A DNA stretch of 64,000 nt from Sulfurimonas sp. (GTDB lineage: Bacteria > Campylobacterota > Campylobacteria > Campylobacterales > Sulfurimonadaceae). This document shows positions 18,786 to 27,150 of the stretch, in pieces; the stretch's first letter is position 1; each line of letters opens with the position of its first letter. The notes beneath the pieces are model-generated. The model worked only from the letters and a program-made list of their open reading frames with translations, searched no databases and had not been told where the DNA came from. The stretch covers positions 1 to 64,000 of the forward strand of contig JADGEZ010000006.1 of NCBI GenBank assembly GCA_016744115.1, read 5' to 3'. The position numbers and the translations under genes were made by a program.

Positions 18786-19928
18786 ATGAAAAAAACTGCA
18801 ATATTTATTTTTATACTTCTCTGCGTTAGTGCCGCCTTACCGATAATTGGTAATCAGATTATAGAAGAAACCTTAGAGAAAAAGATTACTAAGTTAGAAT
18901 CTAAAGGGATGAACATTCTCAAAAAAGAGAGAAAGTCAGGATATTTTAATACCTCAAGACATTATGAAATTTTGCTTGATGAAACTAAATACGGTATAGA
19001 TTTAAAATACTCAAACATCCCTTTTACTGAAGCAGTCTCTTTAGATTTATATCCATTGTCTGTGCCTTTAAATATTTTAAACGATTTAGAAAAAAAAGAT
19101 AAAGGTTTTGCAAATTTTATTAAAGGGTTTGTTGCAGGTAAAGGGATTTTGTATCACATAAACTATAACCTTATGGATGCTAATTTTGATGGTTTTATTA
19201 AAGATATAGATGAGATTTATACTATGAAAAATAATTCAATTTTCAAGATAAGATTTTTAGGAGCTAGTTTTAAAGGAAATAGTGATGCAGGCTCTCCATT
19301 TCGTATTGAGACATTTGTAAAAAAAATACACTTACTTGTTGAAGATCGTAAAGATTTAATAGCATTAGATATAGCTAATATAGAGCTAAATGCTAGTGTA
19401 TATAGCATAAATGAAAAAGTTCAATTGGATTCTCAGGTATATTTTGAGAACATGTATTTGATCTCAAATAATAAAGATTTAAATATCAGTTCATTTGACT
19501 ATGATGCAAATTTCTCAAACATAGACATGAAAGCTTACAAAGAGTTTCTTGGCTCAAAACAATCTAAAAAAAACTTAGTAAAGCTGCTCTCACAAGGTGT
19601 GGATATAAACATCGCTAAATTATCTTTAAAAAATATAAATAGATATGGTAAAGATTTAAAGGGCTTTACACTAAGTTCTGATATGCACATCAAAGCAGAC
19701 AAAAACTTAGCTTTTAAGGTGCGAATTTCACCTCTTCTAGCCTTATCTAACTTAGAGATTGATTTTAAGTCAAAAATTTCTAAAAAGATTATTGATGAGA
19801 TTGTTAAAGATTCGTTTATACCAAAGAAGTTTATGAAATATCGTACTTCATCAGGTGATGATGTTGTTTTTGATTTTTCTTATGAGAGCGGTGTTTTAAT
19901 AGTAAATGGTAAAACTATTTTAGGCTAA
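18786..19928 (+). CDS. DUF945 (YdgA)-family protein
   Basis: Starts with a hydrophobic signal/anchor (KTAIFIFILLCVSAALPIIGN, residues about 3-23), then helical and strand-rich sequence with the KERKSGYFNTSRHYEI opening (about 47-62) seen in the DUF945 family. 380 aa; E. coli YdgA is longer. The protein is exported, probably anchored at the inner membrane with a periplasmic domain. Function is unknown in the family, with links to envelope or motility reported for some members. Its stop overlaps the start of the following solute-binding gene, so the two form one operon. Confidence 0.6.
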   Translation: MKKTAIFIFILLCVSAALPIIGNQIIEETLEKKITKLESKGMNILKKERKSGYFNTSRHYEILLDETKYGIDLKYSNIPFTEAVSLDLYPLSVPLNILNDLEKKDKGFANFIKGFVAGKGILYHINYNLMDANFDGFIKDIDEIYTMKNNSIFKIRFLGASFKGNSDAGSPFRIETFVKKIHLLVEDRKDLIALDIANIELNASVYSINEKVQLDSQVYFENMYLISNNKDLNISSFDYDANFSNIDMKAYKEFLGSKQSKKNLVKLLSQGVDINIAKLSLKNINRYGKDLKGFTLSSDMHIKADKNLAFKVRISPLLALSNLEIDFKSKISKKIIDEIVKDSFIPKKFMKYRTSSGDDVVFDFSYESGVLIVNGKTILG

Positions 19929-21442
19929 TGATGAAGACAATATTTTTAAGTATCATCCTTTTTACAGAGATATTAGCATCAACCTTGCATCTCGCTACAT
20001 CAGCAAATCCCTCAAGGTTAAACCCTATCTTAGCAACTGATTCATCTTCCTCAGTTATTGCAGGGTTTATATTTAATGGACTTGTAAAATACGATAAAGA
20101 CTCTTCAACTATCATAGGCGATTTAGCAAGTTCATTTTATTATGAAAATAATACAACTCTAATTTTTGAGTTAAATAAAAAAGTATTATGGCATGATGGC
20201 GAAGCTTTTAGTGCAAAGGATGTTGTTTTCACATACAAAACTCTCATCTCAGATAAAATATCTTCCCCCTATAGTGCTAACTTTAGATTTGTAAAAGATG
20301 TAGAGATTATTAACAATCACAAGATAAGAGTGACATATACAAAACCATATTTTAAAGCCTTAGAAACATGGATGATGGGGATAATCCCTCAACATCTCTT
20401 AAAAGATACAAAGAACCTAATGAGTGCAAAGTTTAACACAAAACCTATAGGAACAGGAGCGTATAAACTTCATACTTTAGAGCATTCAAAAAATATTGTT
20501 TTATCCGCTAATGAAGAATACTTTTTAACAAAACCAAAAATAGATAAGATTTCTTTTCATGTCATCGCTGATCCAATGACAAGATTTTTAATGTTAAAAG
20601 CATCTTCTTTAGATGTAGGAGCTATAGAGCCCATACAGTATGAGAGGCAACTAAACGATTCGTTTTTTGAAAACTTCAACATATACGAAGAGATAAGTCA
20701 TTCATACACATACCTAGGCTTTAATCTTAGACGAGAGAAGTTTCAAAATCCTAAAGTAAGACAAGCCTTGTCTTTAGCTATTGATAGAGATGAACTTGTT
20801 AAAATTTTATTTTTTAAACATGCAAAAGTTTGTACTGGTCCTTTTTTACCAGCTACAGCAGCCTTTAATACAGATGTAAAAGCACCCACTCGTGACATAA
20901 AAAAAGCGAAAAGACTTTTAAATGAAGCTGGGTATGATGCTAACAATCCCTTTGAATTTGAGATTGTCACTTCAAACTCAAGCAGTATTAGACCTTATGC
21001 TGCTCAAATATTGCAACACCAGTTAAAGCAGATTGGAGTTATTGTTAAGCTTAGGGTGATGGAGTGGCAAGCATTTTTAAACATGGTTGTATTTCCCCAT
21101 AAATTTGATGCTGTACTTTTAGGATGGGGTTTATCATCCACTCCTGACCCTTACCTATTTTGGCATACAGATTCTGATAAAAAAGGTGGCTTTAATTTAG
21201 TGGGCTATAATAATCCTAAAATTGATAAGATGATTGATGCTTCTCAAAGTATGATAGATAGAGATAAACTAGCTCTTATATGGAAAGATATGTTTAAAAT
21301 AATAGTAGAAGATAACCCCTATCTTTTTTTATACATTCCAAATTCTATTACCGCCGTAGATAAAAATATTAAAAATATACAACCAAGTTTAAGTGGTATT
21401 TGGCACAATCAAATTTTATGGGAGAAAGATATTCACAAGTAG
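19928..21442 (+). CDS. peptide/nickel-type ABC transporter solute-binding protein (SBP_bac_5)
   Basis: Periplasmic binding protein of the DppA/OppA/NikA family. A signal peptide covers about 17 residues (TIFLSIILFTEILAS). FIFNGLVKYDKDSSTI (about 47-62), LVWHDGE-like VLWHDGEAFSAKDVVFTYK (about 85-103) and KVRQALSLAIDRDELVKILF (about 274-293) are typical. 504 aa, normal. No permease or ATPase is adjacent. The last codons overlap the left attachment site of the mobile element: WEKDIHK and the stop lie on the element side of the 17-bp repeat, so the C terminus was probably replaced on integration. Confidence 0.88.
   Translation: MMKTIFLSIILFTEILASTLHLATSANPSRLNPILATDSSSSVIAGFIFNGLVKYDKDSSTIIGDLASSFYYENNTTLIFELNKKVLWHDGEAFSAKDVVFTYKTLISDKISSPYSANFRFVKDVEIINNHKIRVTYTKPYFKALETWMMGIIPQHLLKDTKNLMSAKFNTKPIGTGAYKLHTLEHSKNIVLSANEEYFLTKPKIDKISFHVIADPMTRFLMLKASSLDVGAIEPIQYERQLNDSFFENFNIYEEISHSYTYLGFNLRREKFQNPKVRQALSLAIDRDELVKILFFKHAKVCTGPFLPATAAFNTDVKAPTRDIKKAKRLLNEAGYDANNPFEFEIVTSNSSSIRPYAAQILQHQLKQIGVIVKLRVMEWQAFLNMVVFPHKFDAVLLGWGLSSTPDPYLFWHTDSDKKGGFNLVGYNNPKIDKMIDASQSMIDRDKLALIWKDMFKIIVEDNPYLFLYIPNSITAVDKNIKNIQPSLSGIWHNQILWEKDIHK
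21403..21419. repeat. attL: left copy of the 17-bp direct repeat bounding the mobile element
   Basis: GCACAATCAAATTTTAT lies inside the 3' end of the solute-binding gene and recurs exactly at 29435-29451. The integrase gene starts about 180 bp inside it. Perfect repetition at the two ends of the only foreign-looking block supports an attachment-site core. Confidence 0.75.
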
Positions 21443-21532
21443 TCACAACTCCCTATACAAGCCCCTTAACAGCGATACTTTAAGAATAGATTAAACTACA
21501 AATAGCTACAATAACGCATAAAATGTTACAAA

Positions 21533-21576
21533 AAAGTACACCTTAAAGTACACCTTTTTGTTTTCAAAAGTACACC
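21533..21576 (+). repeat. integrase arm-type repeats, left end (three AAAGTACACC)
   Basis: AAAGTACACC occurs at 21533, 21545 and 21567, all in the same orientation, just before the integrase gene. The same decamer recurs at 29380, with a variant at 29368, near the other end. The arrangement resembles arm-type binding sites of lambda-family integrases. Confidence 0.6.
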
Positions 21577-21597
21577 CTAGCAATTTAAAGGATTTTA

Positions 21598-22800
21598 ATG
21601 AGTGAATACATAAGCATAAATATACAAAATAAGGACTGCAAAGGGATGTTTCTTTTTGCTAAAAGTGAGAGTAAAGAAATACTAAATGTTAGTGAGGCAA
21701 ATAAACTTATAGGTAAAGTATTTAAAATTCAGTTAAGAACTAGAGTAGATGGAGTGAGAGGAAAAAAAACATTTTCTTTTGAAAAGCATAAAACTACTTT
21801 TTTAAAAGCTATTGAGTTTGTGGCAAGTAAAAGAACTGGAGCGAGACAAAAACTAAAAGAGGAGGGAACACTTAGAAAAAAGGTAATTAAAAAAGTGATA
21901 GACGCAAAGAGATTATTTGTAGATGAGATAGACCCATTCTTAGACACCAAGTCAATCGTAGTGAGAGACAATACTATAAGTGTTTATAAAACCGCCCTAA
22001 AAACTCACGCTAAACCATTGCATAAGATATTTATAGAAGATATTCAAATCAAAGATATACAAGATATTGTATCTAAGCTATCAAAGAGTAAAGCCCCTGC
22101 AACAGTCCAACTCTTTGAGCGTTCATTAAGAGTATTTTTAAAAGAGTTAAAAGTACCTATCGCCTCAGCGTGGAATGAACTCAAACTACCAATAGTAGAT
22201 AATGTTAAAAAATATACACTCAAACTTGAAGATACAAAAAGGATAATTTCTTGCATGAGAAACTACAGCGGTACTACAGTAGATGGAGAAACCTTTTATG
22301 TATTTGAAGAGGTTAGAAATATGTTCACATTCTTACTTACAGGTCGCAGAGTAAATGAAGTGATAGGATTAAAATACAGTGATATAGATTTAGAGAACAA
22401 AACTTTTACAATACCACCTGCAAGAGCTAAGGGCAAGGTAGAGTTAAAATTTAACATTGATGATAATCTATTACAAGCCATTCAAAGCCAAGCACGGATA
22501 AATAACATAGACCTAAGCAAAGAACTACAAGACAAAATCTTATTTGACTACTGCCGAGAAACACCACGCTATCACTTCCAAAAACTCTTAGTATCTATGG
22601 GCTTACCAAAGTTAAGGCTACACGACATAAGGCACATGTTAGCAAGTACACTTATACAAAATGAGGTAGCTATAGCAGATGTATCAGTAATGCTAGGACA
22701 TTCAAGTATAAAGACAACCGAAAAGAGATATGCGAACAAATCGCCAGACCAAGCAAGTCGAGCTACTAATGCTTTGAACAATATTATAGGGGGTGTGTGA
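21598..22800 (+). CDS. tyrosine recombinase / phage-type integrase
   Basis: Site-specific recombinase expected to catalyse integration and excision of the element. Catalytic residues are visible: Arg in LTGRRVNEVIGLKYSDID (about residues 247-264), HDIRH (about 342-346), HSS.. in VMLGHSSIKTTEKRYAN with His (about 370) and nucleophile Tyr (about 379). The N-terminal part contains a SAM-like core-binding domain (about 110-200). 400 aa, normal for this class. It lies at the left end reading inward and overlaps the next gene by TGATG. The ribosome-binding site is AAAGGA. Confidence 0.93.
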   Translation: MSEYISINIQNKDCKGMFLFAKSESKEILNVSEANKLIGKVFKIQLRTRVDGVRGKKTFSFEKHKTTFLKAIEFVASKRTGARQKLKEEGTLRKKVIKKVIDAKRLFVDEIDPFLDTKSIVVRDNTISVYKTALKTHAKPLHKIFIEDIQIKDIQDIVSKLSKSKAPATVQLFERSLRVFLKELKVPIASAWNELKLPIVDNVKKYTLKLEDTKRIISCMRNYSGTTVDGETFYVFEEVRNMFTFLLTGRRVNEVIGLKYSDIDLENKTFTIPPARAKGKVELKFNIDDNLLQAIQSQARINNIDLSKELQDKILFDYCRETPRYHFQKLLVSMGLPKLRLHDIRHMLASTLIQNEVAIADVSVMLGHSSIKTTEKRYANKSPDQASRATNALNNIIGGV

Positions 22801-23357
22801 TGAATACTAATAAAAAATTAAGTGTAGGTGAAAATCCAAAGGAGCTTTTAGAAGTAATAAAACAAATACACGGTATAGATTTAATTCGAGATTTTATTAA
22901 AAGTAGTAATAAACTAGCAAGAAGAAAGAATAAAAGTGTTAATAGTTATGTAAAGATTGCTATATATGTGTATGAGTTAGTACATCATGAGGGTTATTGT
23001 AAAACTAGGGCAATTGAAAAGGTGGCTGATATATATAGTCTTAAAGATAATACAGTTAGAAACCATTGTGCATAATTTGATAAAGAGGCTAAAGAATATG
23101 ATTTTTATTCTTTTGGTGTGTTCATTGATTTTTTACAACAAGGAGCTATTTCTCAGGGGTATCAAAATAATTCTACATATGAAATAATAAGACTTGCTTC
23201 AAGTCACAATGATATAAGTGAAAAAATAGGAAATACTTACTACTATAAATATAAGAATTTAACAGCTAATAAAAAAAAGAAAATGACTACTAGTAATATA
23301 TATAAATTTGTAAATCCATTAACTGAACAACAATATACTAAAGATGAACCATTTTGA
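22800..23357 (+). pseudogene. hypothetical gene interrupted by an in-frame TAA
   Basis: The 91-residue ORF from ATG 22800 stops at TAA 23073-23075, but the same frame stays open from 23076 to 23357 for another 93 codons (FDKEAKEYDFYSFGVFIDF...). Reading across gives about 185 codons. The first half is basic and helical (KLARRKNKSVNSYVKIA) and looks like a helix-turn-helix region near KVADIYSLKDNTVRNHC. The ATG overlaps the integrase stop, so the gene is translationally coupled. I take it as a nonsense-interrupted gene; a real short protein followed by remnant sequence, or stop readthrough, are alternatives. Function unknown. Confidence 0.55.
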
Positions 23358-23421
23358 TACTAAAGTTATACTAAATACATACTAATAATGTACTACTAAA
23401 CTATCAAGCCGATACCAATGC

Positions 23422-23454
23422 AATACCACTAGAAAAGCCCTATTTCGTGGTATT
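23422..23454. promoter_or_regulatory. inverted repeat before the excisionase-like gene
   Basis: AATACCAC ... GTGGTATT, a perfect 8-bp stem with a 17-nt loop, about 60 bp upstream of the excisionase-like gene. Possible operator or RNA hairpin; no T run follows. Confidence 0.35.
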
Positions 23455-23513
23455 TACTTAGTGTTAAAAATATGCAATAATTCCCTATAAATAACAATAT
23501 AGGAGCTTATCAC

Positions 23514-23723
23514 ATGATAACAAACTACGACAACTTAATCCCCCAAGGTGTACTCTTCAATCTTAGACAAATAGAAGATATGAACTTAATTAAAATGGAT
23601 ATGGCTAAAAAGCTTATCTCTAATAATGCACTAGAAACAGTACGCATAGGTACAAAACTTCATATCTCAAGAACCGAGCTGATAAGATACCTCAACGATA
23701 ACACAAGCCAAATATCAGCATAA
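23514..23723 (+). CDS. excisionase-like winged-HTH DNA-binding protein
   Basis: A 69-aa protein whose pattern DMAKKLISNNALETVRIGTKLHISRTELIRYL (split across about residues 30-62) matches small MerR-like helix-turn-helix proteins of the AlpA/Xis type. Such proteins bend DNA and direct the integrase to excision, or activate the element's genes. AGGAG precedes the ATG. Its position after the integrase and before KilA-N supports a control role. Excisionase versus transcription factor cannot be decided from sequence. Confidence 0.65.
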   Translation: MITNYDNLIPQGVLFNLRQIEDMNLIKMDMAKKLISNNALETVRIGTKLHISRTELIRYLNDNTSQISA

Positions 23724-23745
23724 GGCGGTGGCAACAGCTACCGCT

Positions 23746-23777
23746 TAGACTTCATACAAAACTAACTTATGAAGTCT
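23746..23777. repeat. stem-loop containing a 16-bp motif repeated at 28772
   Basis: AGACTTCAT ... ATGAAGTCT forms a perfect 9-bp stem (23747-23755 with 23769-23777). The motif TAGACTTCATACAAAA (23746-23761) recurs exactly at 28772-28787 near the right end of the element. A second hairpin, GCGGT...ACCGC, lies just upstream at 23725-23744. The role is unknown; origin, recombination enhancer or terminator are options. Confidence 0.45.
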
Positions 23778-23848
23778 TAGGGCTAGCTTCCCATACCCAT
23801 TTAGAGGGTAGATACAAATATTTGTAAATTTATTACAAAGTAAGAATA

Positions 23849-24628
23849 ATGCAAAATTTTAAAATAGACACCATCAACGGAAAAGATGTAGTTATAGATA
23901 TTACAAAACTGATTAGTGATGAGGTGCTTTATATAAATGCTACTAAGATAGCTAAACAATTTGGAAAAGATAAATATAATTTAAGAGATTATTTTAAGTC
24001 TACTGCTTTTTTAGAGTATGAAAATGCTATTTCTAAAGTGAGAAAAAACCACCACTTTAAAACAGAAGAAAAAGGCTTAAGATATTCTATAAAAGGAAAA
24101 TACGGAGGTACTTATCTTCATAGTGATTTAGTCATAGTATTTTTAAGATGGTTAAATGTAGATTTTGCCGTTCAATGCGATATGTACATCAAGAACACCA
24201 TCCAAGAGATACACAATGATAAAATAATTTCTAATGCAACAGCTCAAGCAAACAAAGAAAATACAGACTGGATACAAGCAAGAGAAAAAGCAACAGATAC
24301 ACGCAATAAGCTTACCGATGTGATTAAAGAGTTTTGCCAATACGCCCAACAACAAAGAGGCTCATTTTATAAAGATGGTAAATGCCCCTACTATGCAAAA
24401 CTTACAAGCCTGGTATATAAAGCCTTGAAAATTAAGAAGCCTAAAGGTACAAAGACTATAAGAGATGTATTTAATGGTGCGGTGGTTCAAAAGATAGAGA
24501 ACCTAGAAGAGATGCTAATAGAACTTTTAAAAAGCTACATACAGCAAGAAACAGAATATCACGAAGCTTTTAAAATCACTCAAGAGATAATCAAGTACGA
24601 AGTAAGCCTATTGGATGAGGTAGCTTAA
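23849..24628 (+). CDS. KilA-N domain protein
   Basis: The KilA-N domain spans about residues 10-115: LYINATKIAKQFGKDKYNLRDYF (split) and GGTYLHSDLVIVFLRWL are the hallmark segments. This DNA-binding domain is common in phages and mobile elements. A C-terminal helical region (about 120-259) contains a coiled-coil-prone stretch and YAQQQRGSFYKDGKCPYYAKL, reminiscent of phage antirepressor partners. 259 aa. It is the first of three closely spaced genes ending in rep, so may regulate replication or lysogeny-like control. Confidence 0.85.
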   Translation: MQNFKIDTINGKDVVIDITKLISDEVLYINATKIAKQFGKDKYNLRDYFKSTAFLEYENAISKVRKNHHFKTEEKGLRYSIKGKYGGTYLHSDLVIVFLRWLNVDFAVQCDMYIKNTIQEIHNDKIISNATAQANKENTDWIQAREKATDTRNKLTDVIKEFCQYAQQQRGSFYKDGKCPYYAKLTSLVYKALKIKKPKGTKTIRDVFNGAVVQKIENLEEMLIELLKSYIQQETEYHEAFKITQEIIKYEVSLLDEVA

Positions 24629-24952
24629 ATGAAAAAGCCTAATTATGTATCACACTATCTAGTGCTTAGTGATTTACTAGCAAACATTGATGTGAGAAAA
24701 CATAGCGATATTGTGTTCTATCTTACTTCACGAATAGAAAATATAAAAAGTGATTTAGTAAAAAGCGGTATTGAGTTTATCGAAGATGTTTCAAGGGAAA
24801 GTAGATACTCTCACTACAAGCCTTATATCTTACAGCCTACAACTGATAACCTCAACAAAGCAAAAGAATTGCTTAAAAAATATACAACTGATGAGGTGCT
24901 ATCTTTTTTAGAAGATAAGCCTTACTCAGATGAAAGTAAAAGGGGTTATTGA
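24629..24952 (+). CDS. hypothetical protein of the KilA-N/rep operon
   Basis: A 107-aa soluble protein, no recognised domain. It contains charged helices (DIVFYLTSRIENIKSDLVKS, about 28-47) and ends in an acidic segment. The start follows the KilA-N stop directly, with GAGGTAGC as ribosome-binding site, and its 3' end overlaps the rep start by 23 bp, so the three genes are probably translated together. A role in replication control or plasmid maintenance is only contextual. Confidence 0.6.
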   Translation: MKKPNYVSHYLVLSDLLANIDVRKHSDIVFYLTSRIENIKSDLVKSGIEFIEDVSRESRYSHYKPYILQPTTDNLNKAKELLKKYTTDEVLSFLEDKPYSDESKRGY

Positions 24953-25604
24953 TTCCCTAAACTTTAGTAGCGGTAACTTAGAAGCGTTATTTAAAAATGA
25001 AGAAAATTATAGCATAGAAGCAGTTAAAAGTATAGGGGTATTTGAACCTAAGCTATGGAAAGAAATCTTTAACAAACCATTAACAAAAAACATAGTAGAA
25101 GCTAAAATACTCCACACTACAACAGGTTTAACCTTGCCTATCAAACGCTTTTCAGTAAGCCAAACGAAACAGACGATAGAGTTTGCAGGGCTTCACGGTT
25201 ACAATGATAAATCTAAACACCTAAGTGAGCTACTTAAAGAGATATGGGAACATATACAAGACGAAAGAATAACTAGGTTAGATGTAGCGATAGACTTTAA
25301 AGGAATGATACCTCTAAGGGTTATTAAAAAGCTTTGTAAGGATAGAGAACCTTTTAGGTTTTGGAATACAACATACTACAAAACTAAAAAAGAAAAAAGA
25401 ACAAATACTCGTTTGAATATTAAGACTTACAATAAGAGTAGAAGAATTAATAATTTAACAGAGGAGGTAGAAAGATTAGAGTTTAGTTTTACAAGTCAAT
25501 ATTTACAGAATATTACTATTAAAAACTTAGATAAAGCGTTTCAAAAAATGGAGAAAACTATCAAGCGAATTAGTGACTTAGATGTAGAAATATTGTACCT
25601 CTAA
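24930..25604 (+). CDS. replication initiation protein, Rep_trans/filamentous-phage type (predicted)
   Basis: The central segment RITRLDVAIDFKG (about residues 108-120) matches the R-x-D-x-A-x-D-F signature of rolling-circle replication initiators of the Rep_trans / phage gpII-like type. LNIKTYNKSRRIN (about 165-177) resembles the conserved Y-x-K segment, and GLHGYNDKSKHLSELL precedes them. 224 aa is short for this family, so the C-terminal part may be reduced. It is followed at once by a long palindrome (25617-25678) that could be its origin. The presence of Rep explains how an excised form could replicate. I do not see an unambiguous catalytic tyrosine context. Confidence 0.6.
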   Translation: MKVKGVIDSLNFSSGNLEALFKNEENYSIEAVKSIGVFEPKLWKEIFNKPLTKNIVEAKILHTTTGLTLPIKRFSVSQTKQTIEFAGLHGYNDKSKHLSELLKEIWEHIQDERITRLDVAIDFKGMIPLRVIKKLCKDREPFRFWNTTYYKTKKEKRTNTRLNIKTYNKSRRINNLTEEVERLEFSFTSQYLQNITIKNLDKAFQKMEKTIKRISDLDVEILYL

Positions 25605-25616
25605 GTTATTAACCGT

Positions 25617-25678
25617 ACTTTTTCATCCAAAACCCCAACAAAGCCCAAAATATAGGGCTTAAAGAGGGGTGAAAAAGT
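25617..25678. repeat. 62-nt nested palindrome just after rep: candidate origin or terminator
   Basis: ACTTTTTCA ... TGAAAAAGT (9 bp) encloses ACCCC/GGGG and AAGCCC-aaaatata-GGGCTT. The structure begins 13 bp after the rep stop. Rolling-circle double-strand origins are hairpins near or in rep genes, so it is a candidate; it could also be an unusual terminator. Confidence 0.5.
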
Positions 25679-25783
25679 GAACGCTAAAAACAGCCCTAAA
25701 ATGAGCTTACAAAAGATAAGATAAACAAATATAATGAGTAAGAAAAAATCAATTAAAAACACAAAAGAATAAGTGAGGAATAA

Positions 25784-26056
25784 ATGAATAAAAATAGACT
25801 TAAAAAGCTAGAGGATTTATCAGGTGCAGAGGAAACAGAACCAACAAAGACTATTACATTTTCTTGTGACGATACAGATGGAATTTGGAGCAGAGAGGAT
25901 AATAGTATTATTACAGAAGAAGAAGTAGCAGTTTATACAACTGATGATACATATTTCGTAATACTAATAACCTGGACAAGTAATATTAAACTTACTGATG
26001 AGGTATCTCGTAGTCTTGAAGTAGCAGAGAAAAAGTATCTTAATAAAAAAGGATGA
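25784..26056 (+). CDS. hypothetical acidic protein of the mobile element
   Basis: 90 aa, very acidic in the middle (SCDDTDGIWSREDN, TEEEVAVYTTDD) with short strands near the C terminus. No domain is recognised, although small acidic phage and plasmid proteins that mimic DNA have similar composition. GAGGAATAA lies before the ATG. It overlaps the next gene at its stop (GGATGA). Confidence 0.55.
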   Translation: MNKNRLKKLEDLSGAEETEPTKTITFSCDDTDGIWSREDNSIITEEEVAVYTTDDTYFVILITWTSNIKLTDEVSRSLEVAEKKYLNKKG

Positions 26057-26058
26057 AT

Positions 26059-26514
26059 ATGGCACGAACAACAATAACAGATAAGATAATCACTCAATGC
26101 AAAGATTTATCCTCACAAGGCTTTAGTAACATTATGATTAGTAAATCTTTGAACATTGCAATAGCAACATTATCAAAGAATAGGAAATTAGTACAATCTA
26201 TTCAAGAGGGTAAGCAAGATTTAGCAACAAGAGTAACAAAAAGTATCTTAGATAGCCTAGACGAAAGCCAAGATAGGTTATTTATTGCTAAAAGATTAAA
26301 CCTCTTTAACCCTCAGATTAATATCAAAAAACCATCCAATGCAAAAGAAGCACTTAACAATTTATCAACAGCCATTAAGCAATATGCAGATGGAGAGATT
26401 AACGAGAGCCAACTAAGGACTATCGAGGCGGTTACAAATAGTTATGTTAAAGCTTATGAAGCTACAGAACTAGAGGAGCGAATACAAGCACTAGAAAAGT
26501 TAAAAGAAACCTAA
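26059..26514 (+). CDS. small DNA-binding-like protein (terminase-small-subunit or transposase-style HTH)
   Basis: ARTTITDKIITQCKDLSSQGFSNIMISKSLNIAIATLSKNRKL forms an N-terminal homeodomain-like helix-turn-helix (residues about 2-45). A long helical middle follows, then a C-terminal coiled-coil-prone tail (EERIQALEKLKET). 152 aa from ATG 26059, which follows AAGGA better than the ATG at 26053 given by the ORF track. Similar layouts occur in phage terminase small subunits and in plasmid partition or replication accessory proteins. There is no large terminase subunit here, so a replication or regulatory role is more likely. Tentative. Confidence 0.5.
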   Translation: MARTTITDKIITQCKDLSSQGFSNIMISKSLNIAIATLSKNRKLVQSIQEGKQDLATRVTKSILDSLDESQDRLFIAKRLNLFNPQINIKKPSNAKEALNNLSTAIKQYADGEINESQLRTIEAVTNSYVKAYEATELEERIQALEKLKET

Positions 26515-26537
26515 GAGGTGGCTATCACTCAAAAATG

Positions 26538-26850
26538 AGTAATGAGAAAAAGAGGGGGTAACGAATCCCCTCAAAAAGCTAATACAGTTCTACAAGGTAG
26601 CCGAGTATTAACAACAAGTTAATTGTTTTTAGAAACAAAAAAGTTTCCTTTATTGCAATCTAACCCCATAACCCACCATCTACAAAAGTATAGACCAAAA
26701 AAAAGCCCTCATACTAATTAAAGTACAAGGGCTTAATTGCAATAAAGAGGTAGTTATCCTCAAAACTATTAACTTGTTTCAGTAGAAGTATATCAAAATA
26801 TCATTTAATAGTCTAACGTGTACCGATGTGATACAGCTTGTAAAGAGATT
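26538..26850. repeat. tandem structured unit 1
   Basis: First of three imperfect tandem units of about 300 bp. Contents on the plus strand: GAGGGG/CCCCTC hairpin (26552-26572), TAATAC ... GTATTA stem (26581-26610), left arm ACAAGTTAATTGTTTTTAG (26614-26632), GAAAC-aaaaaa-GTTTC hairpin, CTTTATTGCAAT (26648-26659), then the predicted minus-strand small RNA. The right arms at 26759-26777 and 26736-26747 complement the left arms at 17/19 and 12/12 positions. Confidence 0.75.
26697..26780 (-). ncRNA. predicted small RNA 1 of a tandem family
   Basis: Minus-strand -10 box TATACT at 26787-26792, about 25 nt to the hairpin GAGG-ATAACTA-CCTC (26747-26761), then the terminator AGCCCT ... AGGGCT (26704-26733) followed by a T run. 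Predicted RNA about 84 nt. The start is estimated from -10 spacing. No ORF begins in it. Function unknown. Confidence 0.55.
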
Positions 26851-27150
26851 AGTAATGAGAATAAGAGGGGTTTATGAATCCCCTCAAAAAGCTAATACAG
26901 TTCTACAAGGTAGCCGAGTATTAGCAACAATAAGAAAACTCGATACAAGAAGTAACCCCCTTATATTACACTCTAACCCCATAACCCACCATCTACAAAA
27001 GTATAGACCAAAAAAAAAGCCCTCACATTAATTAAAATGCAAGGGCTTAAGCGTATGAGGTAATAAGCCTCCGAGTTTTCTTTTTGTACAAGCAAAAGTA
27101 TATCTGAATATTATTTAATAGTCTAATCTAATACAGTTTGTAAGTAAAGA
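26851..27150. repeat. tandem structured unit 2
   Basis: Second copy, close to unit 1 in its left half (GAGGGG/CCCCTC at 26865-26885; GCTAATAC ... GTATTAGC, perfect 8 bp, at 26891-26925). Its own left arm ACAATAAGAAAACTCG (26927-26942) pairs with the right arm at 27072-27087 at 15/16 positions. The arm sequence is unrelated to that of unit 1. Confidence 0.75.
27010..27090 (-). ncRNA. predicted small RNA 2 of a tandem family
   Basis: TATACT at 27097-27102 on the minus strand, a variable leader, hairpin GAGG-CTTATTA-CCTC (27057-27071), and terminator AGCCCT ... AGGGCT (27018-27047) with a T run. Inner terminator bases change together relative to copy 1 (CATT/AATG here, TACT/AGTA there). Confidence 0.55.

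Noticed and set aside
26828-27031. 67-aa ORF in the tandem units
   Set aside because: It runs through hairpins and the small-RNA terminator, and its counterparts in units 1 and 3 stop early, so it is unlikely to be a gene.
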